Shown here: in pieces, positions 1-7,232 of the stretch
Position numbering within the stretch: the stretch's first letter is position 1
Layout: every line of letters starts with the position of its first letter
Source: JOPF133 sp052144935
Lineage (GTDB): Bacteria; Acidobacteriota; Terriglobia; Bryobacterales; Bryobacteraceae
Length of the DNA stretch: 22,688 nt
Direction: 5' to 3'
Assembly (NCBI GenBank): GCA_052144935.1
Contig: JBKQPR010000007.1
Span: forward strand, 1-22,688
Position numbers and translations under genes: made by a program
The notes under the pieces: model-generated
What the model was told of the DNA's origin: nothing
The model's database searches: none
Seen by the model: only the letters and a program-made list of their open reading frames with translations

Positions 1-371
1 AGCGCTATTACAACGAGTCCCAGGCGGCCGTCGAGTGGGACATCGCCTACACGCCGGCAATCCAGGCACACGTGGAAGGCCAGGAGTATTACGAATGGGG
101 CATGCTCTGCGCCGAGATCGGCATCGTAATCGCTTCGGTTTCGCTGCTGCTTCGGAAGCGCGTCTTCTTGTACATTGCCATCGCGCTGGGGGTGGCTTCC
201 GTGGCCGTACTGATCTTCACCTATTCGAAAACAGAGCCGGTGGTGCGCGCCATTGAAGAGCGAACCGCGGCGGCCGCAAAGGTCTATGGAACAATGCGGG
301 CCGCCGACAAGACCACCACGGAGGATGACGCGCTCACGAACGAAGTGCTTGCCTCTTATGGGGAGCGGTAA
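1..371 (+). CDS. DUF4337-like membrane protein, C-terminal part (partial)
   Basis: The reading frame is open from base 3 and ends at TAA 369-371, so the gene enters from outside the window and only about 122 codons are visible. The visible part starts with a soluble segment rich in Tyr, Gln and Trp (RYYNESQAAVEWDIAY). Two hydrophobic stretches follow, around codons 36-48 and 52-66, separated by a short basic turn (LLRKR), and then a charged tail. This matches the C-terminal half of DUF4337 proteins, where a paired transmembrane hairpin follows a helical region with a conserved Tyr/Trp pattern. The function of the family is unknown. An internal GTG at 72 would give 99 residues, but codons upstream of it keep the same character, so it is unlikely to be the start. 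The family assignment is from memory and moderate. Confidence 0.55.
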   Translation, partial: RYYNESQAAVEWDIAYTPAIQAHVEGQEYYEWGMLCAEIGIVIASVSLLLRKRVFLYIAIALGVASVAVLIFTYSKTEPVVRAIEERTAAAAKVYGTMRAADKTTTEDDALTNEVLASYGER

Positions 372-450
372 GGGATCTCAGGGCCGGCGTTATTCAAATC
401 TTTGCTGCGATGGCGGCGATCCGTCAGCAAGCGGTTACGGAATAGCACCG

Positions 451-600
451 AAATCTCGCGGTCGGAGAGCTAGGTCCGCGACGGCGAGATTCCGTGCTGC
501 CGGGAAAACCGCTCGCTGACGCTCGCGGCTCTGTTCCGAGCCATGACCGTGAGGGAGTGGTTGCGGGCAAAAGAACAAAATCTCGCGGTCGGAGAGCTAG
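451..600. repeat. Direct repeat pair of 23 bp (451-473 and 578-600) bracketing a hairpin
   Basis: The same 23-bp string, beginning AAATCTCGCGG and ending GAGAGCTAG, occurs without mismatch at 451-473 and 578-600. The first copy also sits in a small inverted repeat: AGCACCGAAATCTCGC at 445-460 pairs imperfectly with GCGAGATTCCGTGCT at 484-498. The 444-bp spacer 372-815 has no convincing gene and consists largely of such repeats. The pattern looks like intergenic REP-type sequence. Confidence 0.7.
507..562. repeat. REP-like imperfect palindrome
   Basis: The left arm 507-531 and right arm 538-562 are 25 bp each and complementary except for about six mismatches, with a 6-bp loop at 532-537. The left arm contains CGCTCGCTGACGCTCGCGGC. 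Similar palindromes, from memory, are scattered between genes in Solibacter-type genomes, which suggests a REP family. It does not end in a T-run on either strand, so it is a poor intrinsic terminator. Confidence 0.6.
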
Positions 601-761
601 CCAGCGATAGAGGTCCGCTGAGTTGCCTACCGCTAGTGCGCCATAACGCTCGCTTGGAGGGCCGCCGGCCACGGCGCACCCGATCCGGTTCGCGCAGGAA
701 CCGCCTCCAGCGCCTCATGCCTGTCATTCAGTTGATGGCAACGGTTTGCCGGGCGAGGGTT

Positions 762-807
762 GGCAGGCAGGGTGCCTTTTCGGGCCCTCCCACCGGGCCC
801 ACCTGCC
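762..807 (-). terminator. Strong hairpin just after the DUF1015 gene, possible terminator
   Basis: GGGCCC at 782-787 and GGGCCC at 795-800 pair across a 7-base loop. The outer sequences GGCAGG near 763-768 and CCTGCC near 802-807 extend the stem. It lies 9 bp beyond the stop of the minus-strand gene ending at 816. There is no U-run on the minus strand, only GAAAAGG inside the stem, so termination is inferred from position and stem strength alone. Confidence 0.4.
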
Positions 808-815
808 CCACACTC

Positions 816-2120
816 TCAGTCCAGCTTGTAAATCGTCAGGCCGGAAAGCAGCTTGGGATAGAAATCGGTGGATTTCTGGGGCATCACGCCGCCGGCGAAG
901 GAAATTTCGGCCACCTGCTCCACCGAAGCCGGGCGGAGCAGGAAGGCGATCTGCGCCGCCCCTTGGCGCGCCTCTCCCACGGCCGCGTCGAGCCCGCGCA
1001 TGTAGCGCAGGTGCTTCTCGTCGCGGACGGCCTCCTCGCCGATCCCCAGCGCTTTGCCCAGCAGGCGATGGTGCAGAATCCGCACGTCCAAGCCGTCCAT
1101 GGCGCCGCGCGCGCCGTTGCGGGCGTTGTCGGGGGCGGCTTCGCGGGCGTTGTCGGGGGCGGCGCCGCGCGCGTCGCCGCGGGCTTCCAGCGTGAAAAGC
1201 CGGTTGCCGATGGCCGCGCCAATCACGGTGCGACCGCCGCACTCCGCCCAGCGGCGTTTGAGCGCCTCCAGGGAATCGATTTCGGCCACCTGGAAATCGT
1301 CCGCCGCGGCGCGCAGAAATGTGTCCGGGAAGCCACCAGTGGGAATGCCATTCACCAGCCGGTGCGTGGCCAGAATTTTCAAACCAGGCGAGTGCATGTT
1401 GACGAAGGTCATCATCACGCGATCCACGCCTGCCAGGCCGGGATTTTCGTTGCGGAAAGCCAGCGCGGTTTCATAGCGGTGGTGACCGTCGGCGATCAGC
1501 AGCTTCTTGTCGCTCATCAACGCCTGGATGCGCGCGGTGTCCGAGGCCCTCCAGAGGCGGTGCACGGCGCCATACTCGTCGGCGACCTCGGCCAGGGGCT
1601 CGCTGGCGGCGGCTTCGTCCAGCAGCGCGTCTACGGCGCCGGCCGGGTCGGGATACAGCACGAAGATCTGGCCGAAGTGCGCGTGCGTGTGGCGCAGCAG
1701 CTCCAGCCGGTCCTTCTTGGGGCCGGAGAGGGTCTGCTCATGCCGGTACACGATGCCGGCGGAATAATCCACCACGGGGCCCAGCGCGATGAAGCCCTTG
1801 CGCACGAGGCGCTCGCCGGTATCGGGCACGGTGAACTCCTGGAAATACGGGAACACCGCCGCTTCGGGATCGCGGGCCAGAATCCCGGCAGACTGCCAGG
1901 CGTTGAGATATCCGGCCGCGCGGGTGTACACGTTCTCGCTGCCGGTGTCCGATGGGCGGCGCTCCCCTAGAATCAGCCGCACCAGGTTGTAGGGACTGAG
2001 CGACAGATAGCGGCTCTGCATGGCCGGGGAGATCTTGTCGTACGGCTGTGTGACCAGGTTCCCCAGGGGTCCGGCCTGGGCGGTGTAACGAAGGGGTTGA
2101 AAAGGATGGATGCGTGTCAA
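816..2120 (-). CDS. DUF1015 family protein
   Basis: The protein has 434 residues, close to the usual DUF1015 length. Family hallmarks are visible: the N-terminal HPFQPLRY segment, VTQPYDKISPAMQ near residue 25-37, the segment SPYNLVRLIL, and the signature LLIADGHHRYETAL near residues 225-238. The family is widespread in bacteria and has no agreed biochemical role. It is predicted cytoplasmic, with no signal peptide or membrane segment. The start is TTG at 2120, because the conserved motif THPFQP begins right after it and no in-frame ATG lies closer. An eight-codon duplication (AAPDNARE-type units, residues about 318-334) forms a low-complexity loop in the C-terminal half. The gene is flanked downstream by a strong hairpin, and upstream by the left inverted repeat of the SIR2 cassette, which begins only 25 bp before the start codon and may have altered its promoter. 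Confidence 0.9.
   Translation of the reverse strand: MTRIHPFQPLRYTAQAGPLGNLVTQPYDKISPAMQSRYLSLSPYNLVRLILGERRPSDTGSENVYTRAAGYLNAWQSAGILARDPEAAVFPYFQEFTVPDTGERLVRKGFIALGPVVDYSAGIVYRHEQTLSGPKKDRLELLRHTHAHFGQIFVLYPDPAGAVDALLDEAAASEPLAEVADEYGAVHRLWRASDTARIQALMSDKKLLIADGHHRYETALAFRNENPGLAGVDRVMMTFVNMHSPGLKILATHRLVNGIPTGGFPDTFLRAAADDFQVAEIDSLEALKRRWAECGGRTVIGAAIGNRLFTLEARGDARGAAPDNAREAAPDNARNGARGAMDGLDVRILHHRLLGKALGIGEEAVRDEKHLRYMRGLDAAVGEARQGAAQIAFLLRPASVEQVAEISFAGGVMPQKSTDFYPKLLSGLTIYKLD
1119..1166. repeat. 24-bp in-frame tandem duplication inside the DUF1015 gene
   Basis: Two adjacent 24-bp units (1119-1142 and 1143-1166) differ only in the last bases. On the coding strand they encode two copies of an eight-residue AAPDNAR-containing block. 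The unit length is a multiple of three, so the reading frame is kept. Confidence 0.85.
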
Positions 2121-2144
2121 TCTTCAGGATAGCGTGGCGAGTCC

Positions 2145-2196
2145 TTGACGCGGGGGTGCCCTCCGGGCCCAGACATAGGCGTTAAAATAAGGCCGT
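2145..2196 (+). repeat. Left inverted repeat of the SIR2 cassette
   Basis: The sequence TTGACGCGGGGG, then GGGCCC, then GACATAGGCGT and AATAAGGCCGT returns on the opposite strand at 4754-4702 with five substitutions and one single-base gap over about 52 bp. Weaker similarity continues inwards to about 2262: TTGCAACTTCCCAGA here, against TTGGGCAACGTCCCAGA on the minus strand near 4635-4652. The two copies face each other and enclose only the SIR2-like gene. No clear target-site duplication is visible outside them. Confidence 0.85.
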
Positions 2197-2389
2197 TGGC
2201 AAAACGACCTCGCCTGCGCGCGAACCAATCTTGGGCTCGCGGGTGGTTGCAACTTCCCAGATCGCCGTATCAGACCATTCTCCGGGCGGCCGACAAACCG
2301 TACCGAGCCGCTAGACCAATCCTTTTCACTCGAAGATCGCGGACGATCGGAGCGAGCGAGTTTAGAGGCGCAAACGCTACGATGGAACC

Positions 2390-4477
2390 ATGTTCAACGC
2401 CGACCCGCAAACCTTCGATAGCCTGAAGCTGCTCTGGGGACTGGCAACAAACACGGATCACAAGCCCGTGATCATTTGGGTTGGAGCGGGTGCGAGCTCA
2501 TGGCTTGGCTACGAGCGTTGGGCAGAGGCCGCTGAACGCTTCCATCGAGCCTTCTTGAGAAAGGCGAGTGCGAGATATATGGCCGAGGCGGGTTCGGCAG
2601 CTCTCAAGGCGGAGGACTATCCACGATTATTCCAACTGTGCTTCGATGCATCACCGGAAACCTATCGGTCCATGTTGGCGCAGTCGTTTGCGCCGAAGCC
2701 CATGCAACCCGTTTACAGGAGATTCGTGGAGGCTGTCAACAGACTCGAGGGAGTCTCGGTGGTGACGACTAACGTTGACGAAATGTTGGAAAACTCGCTT
2801 CCGGGGTTTCAAGTCCTCCAACGCTCAGATCTGTCACGTGTCACTGACCTGCTGGGTTCGAGGAACCGATTTCTTGCAAAACTCCACGGAAGCGTCAGCT
2901 CAATCCAAACAGCGGTGTTCAAGACGGACGATTACAAATCCCTTGAGGGGGATTCGTCTTTCGTCGATTGTCTTAGCCATATGCTGGCGGGGTGCTCAAT
3001 AGTTTTCATCGGCTATGGTATTCGAGATGCCTACGTCATCGAGTTGCTCAATCGAAGCGCGTCTATCCACTCCCTCTTCGGAGACGGGCCCCATTTTCTG
3101 GTTTCTCCTAGTCCTAGTCCCCGCCCCGAGTTGCCGTCGAGCGTACACCCAGTTCAATATCGGACCGACTTTCATACGGATCATCGATCAGGAATCCTCG
3201 CGATCGAATTGATCGCAAGGCCGGCGTCCGAAACCGGTGCCTTCGAGTATGGGCGTCCAGCACCGCGCTGCCAGGAGGATCTTCGGAGTGCCCATTTCCT
3301 GAGCGACTTTTATCCTGCGGGTACGTGGCAGTCGGGCCAGACCGCGGCCATCAAGCGCGAGGATGGAATTGTTGCGGACATAATCGTCGGTCCGGGGTGG
3401 ACCTCCGGTGAGATCTCACCCATTTCGACGGCTGCACACGACCTTGCCGTCGGCCTGATGTGTTTTGATCAAGTGCTCGTTCCGTTGGACTGCATCAATC
3501 GGGTATGCAACTTCGTGGGTGAAAATCACTTCCGTACGCTGGTCTTCGAGGGAATTCTTGAGCCGGTTCATTGGGAGGGCTTCGACCTCCTGATGTGTTT
3601 TTCAGATCGCCCTGGATTCGGGAGTCTCGCAACCGGGAAGAAAGGTGGCGGAGAGTCGGCCGGCGAGGTTATCAGAAAGCAGATGCGCCCAGCAGTTGGC
3701 CATGAGCTCGAAGGCTCCGATCTCATATCTCGCTTGGAAGATAGAGTAATAACCGTTGACCTATCCGGGACGAAAAACTTCGCAGACATCTGCTCAGGGC
3801 TATTCAGTTCGCCGGCCACACGAAAAATTCTGGGCATGAGTGATGCTACGCCAGTCGGTCACATACCACGGTGGCTTGCCCACCCGGCTCTGCGTCTGGT
3901 GCAGGTCGCTAGAATCGGCGCGACTTGCCAGAAACTGGCACTAGGTTCTATGAAGCTGATGACGGGCGCAGCCAGGCTTGCTGAGGTGGCTTTCCCGGCC
4001 GTCGCTGGGGGTGTACTTGCTAGCGAAGTAGCCAGCTATGCGCTTACGGGGCAGTTTGGGATCGTGGATCAAGATGCGTTTCTGGCGGATCGCCGGCTGT
4101 GGGGCTCTGTGCTTAAGTTTCGACAGACGACCGTTGGGATTCAGTTTCGTAGGGAGATCCACAAGAGGCTATTGAGCAACGAGGCAGCAGAGATTGTGCC
4201 TGCGATTGATTCGAGTCTGAGGCAGGTCCTGCCTACTGGCGTCATGCAGTCCGCGCGACGGCAACTTTCCGCACTTCTCATCTCCGGTAGGCACGACGTC
4301 GTACCCGCCATCTGGAACGACTCGACATTGCTGGAGAATGGGCCTGCCGCATGGCGGAGGATGTCAAAACAGCGACTGCTCGACCTGATGGCGGCACAGC
4401 GAGTCGCCCCGTACGATGATTGTCCCTGCGGCTCATACGAGCGTGCGAAATTCTGTTGCCTGGCCGCTTTGGAGTAG
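2390..4477 (+). CDS. SIR2-like NAD-binding protein with C-terminal SEC-C zinc motif
   Basis: The protein has 695 residues. The N-terminal ~215 residues form a SIR2-like domain: GAGAS at 32-36 (NAD-binding loop), TTNVD at 126-130, KLHG with the putative catalytic His166, and FIGYG at 206-210. This is the arrangement of bacterial SIR2 defence proteins, which typically deplete NAD during phage infection. Residues about 220-670 match no domain I recognise. The C-terminus carries a SEC-C type motif (CPCGSYERAKFCC, about 680-692), normally CxC...CC/CH binding zinc. The ATG at 2390 precedes the SIR2 fold by a normal distance. The gene is on the opposite strand to both neighbours, is visibly less GC-rich, and is enclosed by inverted repeats (2145-2196 and 4702-4754), so it was probably acquired. 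It stands alone with no partner gene. NAD-dependent antiviral activity is an inference from the fold and context. Confidence 0.85.
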   Translation: MFNADPQTFDSLKLLWGLATNTDHKPVIIWVGAGASSWLGYERWAEAAERFHRAFLRKASARYMAEAGSAALKAEDYPRLFQLCFDASPETYRSMLAQSFAPKPMQPVYRRFVEAVNRLEGVSVVTTNVDEMLENSLPGFQVLQRSDLSRVTDLLGSRNRFLAKLHGSVSSIQTAVFKTDDYKSLEGDSSFVDCLSHMLAGCSIVFIGYGIRDAYVIELLNRSASIHSLFGDGPHFLVSPSPSPRPELPSSVHPVQYRTDFHTDHRSGILAIELIARPASETGAFEYGRPAPRCQEDLRSAHFLSDFYPAGTWQSGQTAAIKREDGIVADIIVGPGWTSGEISPISTAAHDLAVGLMCFDQVLVPLDCINRVCNFVGENHFRTLVFEGILEPVHWEGFDLLMCFSDRPGFGSLATGKKGGGESAGEVIRKQMRPAVGHELEGSDLISRLEDRVITVDLSGTKNFADICSGLFSSPATRKILGMSDATPVGHIPRWLAHPALRLVQVARIGATCQKLALGSMKLMTGAARLAEVAFPAVAGGVLASEVASYALTGQFGIVDQDAFLADRRLWGSVLKFRQTTVGIQFRREIHKRLLSNEAAEIVPAIDSSLRQVLPTGVMQSARRQLSALLISGRHDVVPAIWNDSTLLENGPAAWRRMSKQRLLDLMAAQRVAPYDDCPCGSYERAKFCCLAALE

Positions 4478-4701
4478 CCTAACGGCATTATGGATTCTCG
4501 TCGCACCAACGGTTCCTCGCTCGACGCCCGCGGAAGCGAGAGTTCCTAGATCTGATCGATCGGAATTGACCGGCTTCGTCCGTATCACGAGCCGCTCGGA
4601 GAAGGGCCGGACTCCTCCGTTGTCCCCAAGTCCGGTTCTGGGACGTTGCCCAACAGCGGCCCGCGAAGCTGGATCGCCCAACACCCGGGCCATCTTCGCG
4701 G
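4478..4701. other. Spacer inside the SIR2 cassette, no gene seen
   Basis: This stretch between the SIR2-like stop codon and the right inverted repeat has no convincing coding frame or hairpin with a T-run. Part of it (about 4630-4700) is a diverged continuation of the inverted repeat. Confidence 0.5.
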
Positions 4702-4754
4702 ACGGCCTTATTTTTGACGCCTATGTCCGGGCCCAGAGGACGCCCCCGCGTCAA
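4702..4754 (-). repeat. Right inverted repeat of the SIR2 cassette
   Basis: Read on the minus strand, this is the partner of 2145-2196, starting TTGACGCGGGGG at 4754 and ending GGCCGT at 4702. It ends 13 bp from the stop codon of the TolC-like gene. The original spacer between that gene and the DUF1015 gene was therefore short, and the cassette filled it. Confidence 0.85.
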
Positions 4755-4767
4755 AGCCTCTTGGGCC

Positions 4768-6732
4768 TTACCGCTTGACCACTGCGGCGCCGGGCCCAGA
4801 GGGCACCCCATAGGGCGGCCCGTTCGGAAGCACCGCAGGAATCATGTCGGGCGGACGGGATACCACTCCGGTCTTGGCCTCGTCGATGCTGATGTCGTAG
4901 TCCTGCAAAATCCGGCCCAGCACGTTCTCCAGGTTTACGCGGGAGTGAACGTACTGGTTGCGGGCGTCTACTTCGCTCAGCTCGCGGGTAGTGGCGTCGC
5001 GCTGTCCGATCACCACGTCCAGAATGGTGGCCGTTCCCAACTCGTACTTGCGGCGCGTGCCGGCGGTGGTCTGGTCCTGCAACTGGCGGGCCTCGACGCT
5101 GGTGTCGTAGGCCGAACGGGCGTTGGCGAGCGCCGTGCGCGCGTTGACCACGTTCAGCTTGATGTTGTTATGAAGCTGCCGGTCCTGGATCTGCGTCTGG
5201 CGGTAGGTCAACTGGTCGGTGATCAGGTCGGCGCGGGCGGAACGGTTGCGCAGCGTCATGGTAAGCGAGACCCCGGCGCTGTAGTTGGGGAAGTCACGGC
5301 CGAAAACCTGGGCCAGGACCGTGCCGTAGCCTCCCAGGAAGTACGGGTTGGCGCCGGCCACCACGCCCGGCGCTCCCAGTGCGTTCAACTGGCCGGCCAC
5401 GCCGCTGTTGCTGGCGCTGACGAACGCCGCAAGCTGCGGCAACAGGGCATCCTTCACGCCCATGGTAGTCAAGCGGGCGTTTTCCAGCGAGATCTGGCTC
5501 TGCTCCACATCCGGGCGGTTAGCGATGGCCTCGGTGATGAGATCCTGCACCGGGCGGACGGCCTCCTGGGCGGGAACCTCGAAGCGATCGGTGGGCACGA
5601 TGTGGGCGACGATCACATCGAGGTTGTCCATGCCGGCGCGGGTGAGCACGCTCTTCAGGGTCATCTCCTGCTGATCCACCTGGGATCGCGCGGCGATCAC
5701 ATCCTGCTGGCTGGTCTTCATTTCGGCTTCGGCCTGGATGATGTCGATGGGCGCCACGGCCCCCAGCTCGGCGCGCCGCTTGTTGTCCTCGTAGAGCTTG
5801 GTGTTGAGATCCAGGGTCCGCTGCTTGACCTTGAGTTCGTCGATATCGGCCACCAGATCCCAGTACAGGTTCACCACGTTGTAAACCGTGGCCATCACTT
5901 GATTTTTGAAGGTCAGGTCGCCCACGCGCAGGTTGTTCCTGGACTGGCGGATGTAGCGGCTGTTTACCGAGGGCCGGAAGCCTTGCAGGAGATTCTGCTG
6001 GATGGTGAACGACAGGGCGCCCTGGCTGTAGGGGTTGAACTGGTTATAGGGCGAGTTCTGGGTGACGCCGAACTGGTTAGTCATGGCGAGCTGGATGGTA
6101 GTTCCAGAGACCAACCCGTACTGGGCCCCAAACGTACTGGAGCTGTAATGGGTGACCAAGCCGTTGGTGCCGGTGATATTGGTGGCCGTCTCAATCGTGG
6201 TGGAGTGGGAGGCCTGGCCAGCGATGTAGAGGATCGGATCGAGGTTGGGAATCGTCGAGCCGGCCAATTGCACGCTCACGCCGGAGAAGAGGCTGGTCGC
6301 CCCGCTGGACACGTTGGCGGTGCCGCCGGAACCCAGCGCCGTCGAGGACAGCACGCCGAGCGATGCCGAAGTGGGCCCGGACGTAATGTTGGTGGAAACG
6401 TTCCTGAGGATCGTGCCGGCGCTGGAGCGCAGCAGGTTGGCTTCGTTTAGCTGGTTGTTGAAGCGGGCGTTTTCGATATCCAGGTTGTTCTCCAGGGCCA
6501 GCGAGATGGCGTCGCGCAGGGAAAGATAAATGTTCCCCGCGCGCATCAGTTTGTCCAGGCGCGGCGAGTCTTCGAAGGAGACCTTGGAAACGGCGTGCGC
6601 CAGGTAATCGCGGGCGACCCAGTTAAAAAAGCCGTGCCCCGGCATACGGGTGACTTCCGGGGTTTGGGAGAACCCCGGAACGGCGAGGGCTCCGGCGAGC
6701 AGAATGGCGACAGCGGATTTGACAGAGTACAT
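4768..6732 (-). CDS. TolC family outer membrane efflux protein
   Basis: The protein has 654 residues, longer than the usual 420-500 of TolC proteins because of extra sequence in the N-terminal half. A signal peptide is clear at the N-terminus (hydrophobic run AVAILLAGALAVPGFS). The segment LSLRDAISLALENNLDIENAR near residues 70-90 is the standard start of the first helical hairpin. A second repeat-like segment follows near residues 400-430 (VQDLITEAIANRPDVEQSQISLENARL), with long coiled-coil stretches, KVKQRTLDLN and QLQDQTTAGTRRKYELG, after each repeat. These proteins form trimeric channels in the outer membrane for RND or ABC exporters. No inner-membrane pump or adaptor is nearby, so the partner is unknown. 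The C-terminal tail (NGPPYGVPSGPG) encodes one copy of a GC-rich GGGTGCCC..GGGCCC motif repeated around the window. The ATG at 6732 directly precedes the signal peptide. Confidence 0.93.
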   Translation of the reverse strand: MYSVKSAVAILLAGALAVPGFSQTPEVTRMPGHGFFNWVARDYLAHAVSKVSFEDSPRLDKLMRAGNIYLSLRDAISLALENNLDIENARFNNQLNEANLLRSSAGTILRNVSTNITSGPTSASLGVLSSTALGSGGTANVSSGATSLFSGVSVQLAGSTIPNLDPILYIAGQASHSTTIETATNITGTNGLVTHYSSSTFGAQYGLVSGTTIQLAMTNQFGVTQNSPYNQFNPYSQGALSFTIQQNLLQGFRPSVNSRYIRQSRNNLRVGDLTFKNQVMATVYNVVNLYWDLVADIDELKVKQRTLDLNTKLYEDNKRRAELGAVAPIDIIQAEAEMKTSQQDVIAARSQVDQQEMTLKSVLTRAGMDNLDVIVAHIVPTDRFEVPAQEAVRPVQDLITEAIANRPDVEQSQISLENARLTTMGVKDALLPQLAAFVSASNSGVAGQLNALGAPGVVAGANPYFLGGYGTVLAQVFGRDFPNYSAGVSLTMTLRNRSARADLITDQLTYRQTQIQDRQLHNNIKLNVVNARTALANARSAYDTSVEARQLQDQTTAGTRRKYELGTATILDVVIGQRDATTRELSEVDARNQYVHSRVNLENVLGRILQDYDISIDEAKTGVVSRPPDMIPAVLPNGPPYGVPSGPGAAVVKR

Positions 6733-6905
6733 AGTTTTGCGAAAACCTCAAATGCTAATTATGGCCGGTAGCGCACGGCCGCCGCACCCATCGTGCTAAA
6801 CAGTTCTCTTCCGTATACGCGGAAGCGAGCCTCCGAGTTCGGGAAAAGTGGCTAAGCCAGAAGACGGGCCAGGGCGGGGGGAGTTAGCGGCGTGGCGCAC
6901 CGCGG

Positions 6906-6984
6906 GAGACGCGGAGTGCGCGGAGAAGAACTTTTGATTTGCTTCCGGGTTTCTCCGCGTCTGCTCTGCGAACTCCGCGTCTGC
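6906..6984. repeat. Imperfect inverted repeat, REP-like
   Basis: GAGACGCGGAGTGCGCGGAGAA at 6906-6927 is complementary to parts of the sequence at 6950-6984, where two CTCCGCGTCTGC blocks stand in tandem. The arms are separated by about 22 bp. It lies in the spacer upstream of the TolC-like gene and adjoins the MITE at 6997. No gene is visible between 6733 and 7232. Confidence 0.55.
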
Positions 6985-6996
6985 TAAATAAACGAT

Positions 6997-7107
6997 ACTG
7001 GGTGTCCCTTTCACTCACCTACCGCTTCGCCGGGTAGCACGGGCTGCGCCCCGTGGGCTGCCCCGCCACAAGATCTGGTGGTCGGGTGAGTCAAGGGAAT
7101 ACCCAGT
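6997..7107. mobile_element. MITE of 111 bp with 22-bp terminal inverted repeats and 8-bp target duplication
   Basis: The left end (6997-7018, starting ACTGGGTGT and ending CACTCAC) and right end (7086-7107, starting GTGAGTCAAGG and ending ACCCAGT) are inverted repeats with about three differences in 22 bp. Directly outside each end stands the identical 8-bp TAAACGAT, at 6989-6996 and 7108-7115, as expected for a target-site duplication made on insertion. The inside has no coding capacity and holds a second palindrome (7032-7064). It would need a transposase supplied in trans. An 8-bp duplication occurs in several IS families, so the parent family cannot be named from this. Confidence 0.82.
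7032..7064. repeat. Strong hairpin in the centre of the MITE
   Basis: GGGTAGCACGGG at 7032-7043 pairs with CCCCGTGGGCTGCCCC at 7050-7064, with a short loop (CTGCGC) and one or two bulges. It could also act as a bidirectional transcription block after the M28 peptidase gene, which ends at 7233, but it has no T-run. Confidence 0.55.
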
Positions 7108-7232
7108 TAAACGATTATGCGCCCACTGAAAACAAAGGAGTTGCCGCTACATCGTTTACTTCCGTCATGGACCAATCCGTCAGGCTTGGTCTCTCGCTCT
7201 CCGGTGATTACAGGCTTCTTACCTTTCGTCGC

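Noticed and set aside
543..1970. Long plus-strand open frame of 475 codons
   Set aside because: It lies opposite the DUF1015 gene, has no family motifs, and reflects high GC on the antisense strand.
2145..2426. Small open frame with residues TRGCPPGPDIGVK
   Set aside because: Similar residues appear in a minus-strand frame at 4488-4811, but only because both cover the two copies of the inverted repeat. Neither continues as a conserved protein.
4714..6450. Long plus-strand open frame of 578 codons
   Set aside because: It is the antisense of the TolC-like gene. The Val/Gly/His-rich composition is typical of such shadows.
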